Below are positions 7,201-11,356 of a stretch of 11,356 nucleotides of DNA, piece after piece. The notes below the pieces were generated by a model. It did no database searches and was not told the DNA's origin. It worked only from the letters and a program-made list of their open reading frames with translations. A program made the position numbers and the translations under genes. Source of the DNA: a bacterium (lineage in GTDB: Bacteria > Planctomycetota > J058 > JAJDCP01); contig JAUIEM010000332.1 in the NCBI GenBank assembly GCA_030428695.1, positions 1-11,356 on the forward strand. Direction: 5' to 3'. Each line of letters starts with the position of its first letter. The stretch's first letter is position 1.

Positions 7201-7418
7201 TCGAGGTCGCCGACACCGCCGACAACGACGGCGGCTGCTTCCACTCCCCGAACGAGCGTCTGATGGGGATCTTCGGCGACCAGCTGACCAGCGTTGTCGA
7301 CGAGCTGTGGATCAACGACATCAGCGGGGCGCCGCCCTACCCCATGCCCGCGCAGAAGGTCAGCCCGACGAACACCAACAGCGCGCTCGATGTGTGGTCG
7401 TACCTGTTCCAGCCCTGA
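4245..7418 (+). CDS. Large surface lipoprotein: five Ig-like (He_PIG) repeats plus TolB/PD40-like beta-propeller
   Basis: This is a 1057-residue exported protein of unknown specific function. Residues 1-21 are a signal peptide (RGR, then a hydrophobic stretch) ending in MVGC, a plausible lipobox with C22 as lipidated cysteine. A Gly/Ser linker follows (23-34). Residues about 35-489 hold five tandem Ig-like domains of about 90 residues, each with the He_PIG signature of LPPGLSL, then SGTPT or a variant, then GTYNF and a DS/DG turn; the third has LPAGLSL and the fifth GGTPTTPGHY. Residues about 490-1057 hold about ten blades with the TolB/PD40 pattern SPDGNWLAY / ELYAVDIS and a recurring VDxSGGAPFPxP strand. 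I see no enzyme motif or sortase/type 9 anchor, so binding or adhesion at the outer membrane is inferred. The GTG start is chosen for its strong ribosome site. It is probably monocistronic, with a palindrome 26 bases after the stop. Confidence 0.88.
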   Translation: MAVTRGRAGAILLSLALGMVGCGGGSSGGGGGSGIAITTSGLSDGAVGTTYAATVTTNASAGTTLNWNLIGSLPPGLSIVYTNFEAFISGNPAAAGTFNFTLEVSDGGGNDSQALAITILPGPPSIVTTSLNDGVINLAYSAQITATGGSSAGYTWSVTSGSLPPGLSLTDGTPSATLSGTPTQTGTFNFTLNLIDSVGLTASQALSVTINNPAPLNITTVQLPGGVVGASYNELITAQDGTVAGYTWSVTSGSLPAGLSLSNGTPSATLSGQPTTSQTYNFDLTVTDSGGNMDTQSYTVTINPALVITTTTLPGALEGYPFSETISATGGTGLNYDFTLTGTPPPGLNLTDGTPDALFDGTPTTAGTYNFTIELIDSENNMTSQAYTMDIVLGDPIRLRTFILPHGQQNQPLTLEIEAAGGIVGTDPSFALSSGSLPPGMSITQPSTGSKVGSIGGTPTTPGHYRYAIEVTDGFSTVEHEYVTTIAVPTRWIVYRADLTTSAFEELYAVDISTGTPGTPIALDPMHEVTDDFEYKFSWDGNWLFYIGNAPGRVYGIDMSGPTPGTPVELTSAGHVGDVNAIQISPDDRWLVYAGDQDVLNQDELYAVDISGGAPFPAPIKISTATPPTNSDVLDDDIDPTSYIPGLVYGSPSPSTFDGYAFSPDGNWLAYRHDGMVDNFIEVWVLDMSGTTPGLPQRAIDRNPPHTTVAEEFCWSNDSQWLAITGDYEIDGDLEIYVVNMDSIGVETNVTGPQGGGGSLEVISGVGYYNYFTFAPDATSLVYRADPDVSLQYELFFCSLAGGTPMPGVKVSGGAIGTNEDVLGWVYSPDSRYLAYVSDEQTTDKNELYLVSVDEGVLGTPTIISHTPGIAAADVISFSTTDRNVVWASSDHIVFRSDGVTDAVNEAFVVDVSGGAPFPQPVALAPTPVTNGDVGTVWPLPDGDRVGLIGDILVDNSQDLFIAFISSPGTIHRVSNQTGAQTSITLEVADTADNDGGCFHSPNERLMGIFGDQLTSVVDELWINDISGAPPYPMPAQKVSPTNTNSALDVWSYLFQP
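4698..4783 (+). repeat. In-frame tandem repeat unit, copy 1 (Ig-like domain 2)
   Basis: This 86-base segment is nearly identical to 4974-5059 (about seven mismatches by my count), offset by 276 bases or 92 codons, which is one Ig-like domain. Both ends of the segment are exact matches, and both copies encode the AGYTWSVTSGSLP...GTPSATLSG portion. Confidence 0.85.
4974..5059 (+). repeat. In-frame tandem repeat unit, copy 2 (Ig-like domain 3)
   Basis: Second copy of the 86-base segment at 4698-4783. Domains 4 and 5 encode similar protein but do not share this DNA identity, so domains 2 and 3 look like the most recent duplication or gene-conversion pair. Confidence 0.85.
6074..6095 (+). repeat. 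22-base exact in-frame repeat, copy 1 (propeller blade strand)
   Basis: This is identical to 6980-7001, offset by 906 bases (302 codons). It encodes the SGGAPFP part of the recurring blade motif. A third, diverged version encoding SGAPPYP occurs near 7321-7341. Confidence 0.85.
6980..7001 (+). repeat. 22-base exact in-frame repeat, copy 2 (propeller blade strand)
   Basis: Second copy of the segment at 6074-6095, placed in a blade three to five blades later. Exact DNA identity over 22 bases points to exchange between blades or strong constraint. Confidence 0.85.
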
Positions 7419-7423
7419 GCCGA

Positions 7424-7488
7424 GTCGCCCTGAGCGACAACCTTCGATGCGAAAGAGCCCGCCTCCAGGAGGCGGGCTCTTCGCATCG
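7424..7488. terminator. Tandem hairpins, candidate bidirectional terminator
   Basis: A small stem GTCGC/GCGAC (7424-7428 with 7434-7438) is followed by a long near-perfect palindrome at 7445-7488: 21 pairable positions per arm, one extra A in the left arm, and a single A between the arms. It lies 26 bases after the lipoprotein stop and 12 bases beyond the stop of the convergent small ORF, the usual place for a bidirectional terminator. Neither side has a U tract, so it is not a textbook intrinsic terminator and may act as an mRNA 3'-end stabiliser. Confidence 0.6.
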
Positions 7489-7500
7489 ACGGCGGGTGTC

Positions 7501-7605
7501 TCAGCCGGCCCGGGGCACGATCAGTTCGATGGTGCTGGGCTCGGCGTCGAGCAGGTTGGCGAGGGCGCGGGTGTAGCCGGCGCGCAGCTGGGTTTTGCGT
7601 TTCAT
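7501..7605 (-). CDS. Small 34-residue protein of unknown function
   Basis: The predicted peptide begins MKRKTQLRAGYTRALANLLD and ends in AEPSTIELIVPRAG. It has a basic N-terminus, a possible helix at 9-20, and a C-terminal strand-like TIELIVP. The ATG (complement of 7603-7605) has GAGGA six bases upstream (complement of 7612-7616), a very good ribosome binding site, and third codon positions are G/C-rich as in the neighbouring genes. An in-frame upstream start near 7692 would add 29 residues but has no such site. It converges on the lipoprotein gene across the palindrome and diverges from the CNNM gene. I recognise no family; it could be a small regulatory or membrane-associated peptide, or a chance ORF. 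Confidence 0.5.
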   Translation of the reverse strand: MKRKTQLRAGYTRALANLLDAEPSTIELIVPRAG

Positions 7606-7641
7606 GTTCCGTCCTCGGTTCGGGTGTGTTCCGTTTGGGTT

Positions 7642-7677
7642 CCAGGAGCGGCGGAAACGGCCGTCCGCACGTCCTGG
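7642..7677. other. Imperfect hairpin in the divergent intergenic region
   Basis: CCAGGA (7642-7647) pairs with TCCTGG (7672-7677). Inside it GCGGCGG can pair with CCG-T-CCGC (one bulged T), leaving a six-base loop. About 13 pairs form in total, with an unpaired ACG on the right arm. It lies between the small ORF and the CNNM gene, and could be an operator or leader structure for either. High GC content makes chance pairing fairly likely. Confidence 0.3.
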
Positions 7678-7702
7678 GAGGAGAGGAAGCAAACGGTGTT
7701 CC

Positions 7703-7731
7703 TTGCAGTCCTCCCGCCGATGCCGGAGAAT
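7703..7731 (+). promoter_or_regulatory. Weak candidate promoter of the CNNM operon
   Basis: TTGCAG (7703-7708) and GAGAAT (7726-7731) are spaced by 17 bases, matching the consensus at three and four positions. Transcription would start near 7738, giving a leader of about 26 bases before the GTG at 7764. Confidence 0.22.
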
Positions 7732-7763
7732 GGGCGCCTTCCTTTTCAGCGCGGGAGCCCCGG

Positions 7764-9005
7764 GTGGACTGGCTGGTCGAGCTTCCCACGATCATCCTGC
7801 TCGTCATGTGTCTCGTCTGCAGCGCCAGCTTCTCCGGCTCGGAGACCGCGCTGTTCTCGATCGACGAGGAGAAACAGAAGCGCCTGCGCAGCGGCTCGGC
7901 CCTCGAGCGCGCGGTCGCAGCCCTGCTCGCCCAGCCGCAGGCGCTGCTGGTCACGATCCTGCTCTGCAACCTGGTCGTCAACGTCCTGTACTTCAGCGCC
8001 TCCGCGACGCTGGCCGGGCGCCTCGAGCATCCGGGCATCGCGACCGCCGCCAACGTCGGCTGCTTCCTCCTGCTGCTGGTCTTCGGCGAGGTCGTCCCGA
8101 AGTCGATCGCGATCAACATGCCGCTGCGCATCGCCAAGCTCGCGGTCTACCCGCTGCGCCTGCTCGTGCTCGCGATGCGGCCCCTGCGCTGGGTGCTCGA
8201 GTCGCTGACGGAGGCGCTGAGCCAGCCCCTGTTCCGGCGCCTGAAGAACGCAGAGATGACCGCCGAGGACCTGCACCAGCTGGTCGAGATGATCGCCCAG
8301 GGAGGGGAGCTCAGCGTCTCGGAGAACACCTTCATGCGCCGCGTGCTCGAGCTGCGGCACGTCAAGGTGCGGGAGCTGATGGTGCCGCGGGTCGACCTGC
8401 CCTTCTTCGACATCACGGCCGGCCGCAAGGCCTACCTCGAGCTGCTCGCGCGCACGCGCCAGCGGGCGACCGTGGCCTACCGCGGCGATCCGGAGGACGT
8501 CGTCGGGGTCATCCTCGCCAAGAACGTGCTGTTCGGTGAGCTCGAGCCGGTCGAGGCGGTCAGCCGGGTGCGCTTCGTGCCCGAGCTGAAGCGGGTCGAC
8601 CAGCTCCTGCGCCAGTTCCGCGATGAGAAGATCGCGCGCGCCCTGGTCGTCGACGAGTACGGCACCGTCGCCGGCTTGATCACGATCGAGAACCTGCTCG
8701 AGTGGGTGGTCGGCAATATCGCCAACGAGTTCGAGACCGTCACGCCACCGGTGCGCACCGACGACGCGGGGCGTTGGATCCTGCGCGGCGACCTGCCGGT
8801 GCGGCTGTGGCGCGAGCTGATGGGCACCGAGCTCGACATCCCCCAGGACGTCGACACCCTCGGCGGGCTGATCGCCCACCTCTCCGGGACGATTCCCGAG
8901 GCCGGGGACAAGGTCCGGCACGGCAAGCTCTGCTTCACCGTGCGCTCGGTCAAGAAGGGGCGCATCCTCGAGGCCGCCCTCGATCCGGTCAAGGAGGACG
9001 AGTGA
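7764..9005 (+). CDS. CNNM/CBS/CorC_HlyC membrane protein, probable Mg2+ transporter or efflux protein
   Basis: This is a 413-residue inner-membrane protein of the CorC/HlyC (hemolysin C-like) family, whose bacterial members move Mg2+ (often with Na+) and sense nucleotide through CBS domains. Residues about 1-180 form the CNNM (DUF21) transmembrane domain with the metal-site motifs SGSETALF (24-31), N69/N73 in LLCNLVVNV, and GEVVPK (108-113, E109). A CBS pair covers about 203-317, including VVDEYG (295-300) and the family's LITIENLLEWVVG run. Residues about 337-407 form the CorC_HlyC domain (WILRGDLPV to the GRILEA strand). The GTG at 7764 is chosen because GGGAG (7753-7757) sits six bases before it and the protein then starts at the first membrane helix; an upstream GTG at 7626 adds 46 non-family residues. 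It is coupled to the next gene. Confidence 0.92.
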   Translation: MDWLVELPTIILLVMCLVCSASFSGSETALFSIDEEKQKRLRSGSALERAVAALLAQPQALLVTILLCNLVVNVLYFSASATLAGRLEHPGIATAANVGCFLLLLVFGEVVPKSIAINMPLRIAKLAVYPLRLLVLAMRPLRWVLESLTEALSQPLFRRLKNAEMTAEDLHQLVEMIAQGGELSVSENTFMRRVLELRHVKVRELMVPRVDLPFFDITAGRKAYLELLARTRQRATVAYRGDPEDVVGVILAKNVLFGELEPVEAVSRVRFVPELKRVDQLLRQFRDEKIARALVVDEYGTVAGLITIENLLEWVVGNIANEFETVTPPVRTDDAGRWILRGDLPVRLWRELMGTELDIPQDVDTLGGLIAHLSGTIPEAGDKVRHGKLCFTVRSVKKGRILEAALDPVKEDE

Positions 9006-9982
9006 TGGAGCCGGTGATCCTCCTCATCTCCCTCGTCTGCGGCATCCTCCTCGCCGGCTTCTACGCGGGCATCGAGACCGGCACCTACGGCCTGAACCGC
9101 ATGCGCCTGCGCCTGCACAGCGAACGCGGCGAGGCCGCGGCGATCTCGCTCAGCACGCTGATGCGCCGGCCGGAGACCGTGATCGCGACCGCGCTCGTCG
9201 GGCACAACCTCGCGGTCTGGTTCACGACCAGCCTGACCACCCTGATCTTCTCCGGGCTCTCGCCGGGCAACGCCGAGCTCCTGACCAGCGCGACGCTCAG
9301 CCCGATCCTGTTCGTGTTCGCCGAGGTCGTCCCCAAGGAGCTCTACCGGCGCCAGGCCGAGGTGCTCTCCTACGACTCCGCGCGGGTGCTCTGGATCTCG
9401 GCCCGGGCCTTCGCCCTGCCGGTCGCGGCGCTGCGCGCGGTCGCCCTCGGCATGGCGAAGCTGATCGGGGCCCAGGAGCGCATGCCGGAGCAGGTCTTCT
9501 CCCGGGTGCGTCTGCTCAGCTCCCTCGGCGAGGGGCGGGCAGTCGGCGTGCTGACCGCGTTCCAGAGCGAGCTCGCCCACAACATCGTCGAGCTGCGTGA
9601 CCAGAGCCTGAAGGCCGTGATGGTCCCGCTCGAGGAGGTCGCGCTGCTGCCGAACACCAAGACCCGGGACGAAGCGCAACAGCTCGCGCGGGAGCGACGC
9701 TTCTTCCGCTACCCCGTGTACCGCGGGAAGCCGGAAAACATCGTCGGCATCGTCAACATCGTCGACCTGTGGGTCGACGACAGGCCGGGCCTGACGATCC
9801 GCAACTACATCCGCGAGGTGCCGAAGGTGCACGAGGGCGCCGGCATCGAAGAGGCTCTCGCGGCCATCCGCGCCGCCCGCCAGCCGCTCGCCATCGTGAT
9901 CGACGGCGAAGACCGGGCTCTCGGCATCGTGACCGCCAAGGACCTGCTCGAGGAGATCACGGGCGAGCTGGAGAGCTTCTGA
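9005..9982 (+). CDS. Second CNNM/CBS membrane protein, lacking the CorC_HlyC domain
   Basis: This is a 325-residue paralogue of the preceding protein. Residues 1-180 form a CNNM transmembrane domain and about 202-321 a CBS pair (RYPVYRGKPENIVGIVN at 235-251, GIVTAKDLLEEITG at 307-320). The protein ends directly after the CBS pair, so the CorC_HlyC domain is absent. The usual S-x-S-E-T metal motif reads AGIETG (21-26), losing both serines. GEVVPK reads AEVVPK (106-111), keeping the glutamate, and the Asn of LVGHNLA (N68) is kept. Its ATG overlaps the previous stop (TGATG at 9003-9007) with GGAGG (8992-8996) seven bases before, a strong coupling signal. CNNM proteins are dimers, so a heterodimer with the upstream partner is inferred; an accessory or regulatory subunit is plausible. 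Its last 26 bases overlap the convergent gene. Confidence 0.9.
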   Translation: MEPVILLISLVCGILLAGFYAGIETGTYGLNRMRLRLHSERGEAAAISLSTLMRRPETVIATALVGHNLAVWFTTSLTTLIFSGLSPGNAELLTSATLSPILFVFAEVVPKELYRRQAEVLSYDSARVLWISARAFALPVAALRAVALGMAKLIGAQERMPEQVFSRVRLLSSLGEGRAVGVLTAFQSELAHNIVELRDQSLKAVMVPLEEVALLPNTKTRDEAQQLARERRFFRYPVYRGKPENIVGIVNIVDLWVDDRPGLTIRNYIREVPKVHEGAGIEEALAAIRAARQPLAIVIDGEDRALGIVTAKDLLEEITGELESF

Positions 9983-11356
9983 GCAGCGCCCGCACGACCT
10001 CCCGGTACAGCCCGACGGTGCGGCGGCTCTTCTCCAGCGGGAGCAGGCCGTCCTCGACGTTGAGCGCCGGCGAGCTGTTGACCTCGAGCACGATGCCCTC
10101 GGCCTCTTCGGGGGCCGCCGTCGGCTCCTCGAGCAGCAGGTCGACCCCCGCCAGCCGCAGGCGCAGAGCCGCGGCAGCGCGCAGGGCGACGTCCCGCCAG
10201 CCCGGATCGAGCGCGATCGCCAGGCGCCGTCCGCCGAGGCTGACGCTGCGGGCCGCGCTGAGCTCGAGCCGCTCCCCGTCGGCGAGCACGCGATCCCCCG
10301 CCGGGCCGTGCAGGAGGGCGTCGAGGTCGGCGAGCTTGCGCAGCCGCCGGTTGCGCTCGAGCTTCTCCACGAGCAGCTCCCGCACCGTCCGCGCGCCGTC
10401 GCCGCGCAGGGCCGCGGCGCGCCGCTCGTAGCAGGCGAGCACCCGGCCGTCGAGGATCAGCACGCGCACGTCGCGCCAGGGGTAGAAGGGCTGGACGAGC
10501 ACCGGTCGGTAGATGCTGGCCGCGAACAGGCGGTCGACGTGGGCCTGCAGCGGCTCCATCGCCGAGAAGAAGCCGACGCCGCTGCCCTGGGAGCCAGCGT
10601 TGGGCTTGACGACGACCTGCCCGAAGTCGGCGAGGGCGGCGCGGAGGCTGCCGGGGATGTCCTGCCCCGGCGTCTGGAAGGGATTCTCGATCAGCCGGGA
10701 GCCGGCGACCGGCAGCCCCTCGCAGGCGAGCACCTCCTCGCAGGCCTGCTTGTCGCGCGCGAGCTTGGCGGAGGTGATGCAGTTGAGGTCGTAGTGGTTC
10801 TTCGCGTAGGGCAGCTCGCCACCGTCCCAGGTCCAGCGCCCGAACAGCCGGGTCGAGGTGGGATGCACCCGGATCTCGGCGGGAACCTCCGCCAGCAGCG
10901 CGAGCGACAGCCGCCGCCGGCAGCCGGGCAGACCCTCGAGCGCGGCGGTGTCGGGGTCGCGCGCGGCGGGCAGGTCGAGCGCCTCCTCGAGCCCCGCCCC
11001 GAGGAACAGCGAGCCGAGCACCCAGGTCGGCCGCGCCGGGTCGGTCGCCGCCAGCGCCGCCCGGAGATCGGGAGCCACCGTCGCCGCCCGCGGGCACAGC
11101 GCGGCGAGCTCTTCCGGGGCCGCCGCCCGCGGGTGCTCCGCGCGGGTCAGGACCAGGCCCTCGAGCGGCGCCTCGGCGAGCAGCGCGAGCATGCCGGCGG
11201 CGTCCTTGCCGCGCCCGCAGCCGAAGATCACCTGGGCGCCAGGAGCCCGGCGCGCCAGCTCGCCGAGCACCGCCCGCAGCGCCGACGGGTTGTGCGCCCC
11301 GTCGCGCACGATCTCCCGCTCCCCGGGCAGGCGCTCGAGCCGGCCGGGCCAGCGGG
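9957..11356 (-). CDS. FolC-like Mur ligase C-terminal domain fused to CphA-like ATP-grasp ligase (partial, N-terminus outside window)
   Basis: This gene runs off the right edge; 465 codons are visible. Residues are numbered from the in-frame GTG at 11309, which is not the true start. Before it, WPGRLERLPGEREI reads on, and DGAHNPSA (3-10), the GRGKDAAGML segment (32-41), LTRAEHPRAA and WVLGSLFLG (96-104) match the C-terminal domain of folylpolyglutamate/dihydrofolate synthase. From about 150 on it resembles the ATP-grasp domain of cyanophycin synthetase: ITSAKLARDKQACEEVL, VVVKPNAGSQGSGVGFF (232-248, K235 as ATP lysine), DVRVLILDGRV, ALRGDGARTVRELL, GDRVLADGERLEL, SLGGRRLAIALDP, AGVDLL, and LEVNSSP (408-414, metal ligands E409 and N411). 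Both domains make amide bonds to amino acids using ATP, by acyl-phosphate chemistry. CphA has the opposite order, so this is not CphA. The substrate is unknown; a gamma- or alpha-linked amino-acid ligase on folate or a peptide is inference. The stop (9957-9959) lies inside the convergent CNNM gene. Confidence 0.85.
   Translation of the reverse strand, partial: RWPGRLERLPGEREIVRDGAHNPSALRAVLGELARRAPGAQVIFGCGRGKDAAGMLALLAEAPLEGLVLTRAEHPRAAAPEELAALCPRAATVAPDLRAALAATDPARPTWVLGSLFLGAGLEEALDLPAARDPDTAALEGLPGCRRRLSLALLAEVPAEIRVHPTSTRLFGRWTWDGGELPYAKNHYDLNCITSAKLARDKQACEEVLACEGLPVAGSRLIENPFQTPGQDIPGSLRAALADFGQVVVKPNAGSQGSGVGFFSAMEPLQAHVDRLFAASIYRPVLVQPFYPWRDVRVLILDGRVLACYERRAAALRGDGARTVRELLVEKLERNRRLRKLADLDALLHGPAGDRVLADGERLELSAARSVSLGGRRLAIALDPGWRDVALRAAAALRLRLAGVDLLLEEPTAAPEEAEGIVLEVNSSPALNVEDGLLPLEKSRRTVGLYREVVRALLRSSPARP

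Noticed and set aside
5073..7244. 723-codon open frame on the minus strand opposite the lipoprotein
   Set aside because: Asp/Val/Arg/Gly-rich shadow of the repeat-rich lipoprotein; no ribosome site or motif.
4245..7418. Lipoprotein as the periplasmic TolB protein
   Set aside because: The propeller repeats are TolB/PD40-like, but TolB is about 430 residues with an N-terminal alpha/beta domain, no Ig-like repeats and no lipobox; no tol/pal genes are nearby.
7606..7692. N-terminal extension of the small gene to 63 codons
   Set aside because: No ribosome site at the upstream start, while the internal ATG has an excellent one.
2943..7755. 13-base sequence TTTTCAGCGCGGG shared at 2943-2955 and 7743-7755
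   Set aside because: Positions relative to the two plus-strand starts differ greatly, and in the second case it merges with the ribosome site; likely coincidence.
7626..7763. Upstream GTG start for the first CNNM protein
   Set aside because: It would place 46 polar residues before the first membrane helix; the GTG at 7764 has GGGAG six bases upstream.
9957..11356. Annotation of the right-edge gene as cyanophycin synthetase
   Set aside because: Only the ATP-grasp part resembles CphA; the Mur-ligase part is FolC-like and precedes rather than follows it.

Overview
The window is high-GC DNA that is almost entirely coding. It has GTG as well as ATG starts, clear Shine-Dalgarno sites, type IV pilus/type II secretion genes and a lipobox-bearing surface lipoprotein. 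This suggests a Gram-negative-type bacterium with a GC-rich genome, such as a planctomycete, myxobacterium or related environmental lineage. No marker allows a firmer placement. I see no insertion sequence, integrase, CRISPR array, tRNA or rRNA.

Left part (1-2881, minus strand): a pilus-assembly operon read right to left. First comes a small protein that looks like a detached N-terminal domain of a PilB/GspE ATPase plus a C-terminal coiled coil. A full PilB/GspE-family ATPase follows 3 bases later, then, after 36 bases, a PilC/GspF inner-membrane platform protein cut by the window edge. A candidate promoter lies at 2921-2949. Diverging from this operon (3015-3920, plus) is a methylenetetrahydrofolate reductase-family protein that retains the three expected active-site residues.

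Middle (3921-7605): a 324-base non-coding stretch carries a candidate promoter and leads into a 1057-residue lipoprotein. It has a signal peptide with lipobox, a Gly/Ser linker, five tandem Ig-like (He_PIG type) domains and about ten TolB/PD40-like beta-propeller blades. A long palindrome follows it. Convergent to it is a 34-codon small ORF with a good ribosome binding site.

Right part (7606-11356): two translationally coupled CNNM/CBS membrane proteins (CorC/HlyC family, probable Mg2+ transport or sensing). The first is complete with the CorC_HlyC C-terminal domain; the second lacks that domain and has an altered metal-site motif. The second overlaps tail-to-tail by 26 bases with a minus-strand gene that runs off the right edge. 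That gene encodes the C-terminal end of a FolC-like Mur ligase fused to a cyanophycin-synthetase-like ATP-grasp domain. This is the most unusual architecture here: two amino-acid-ligase folds in one chain, in the opposite order to cyanophycin synthetase.
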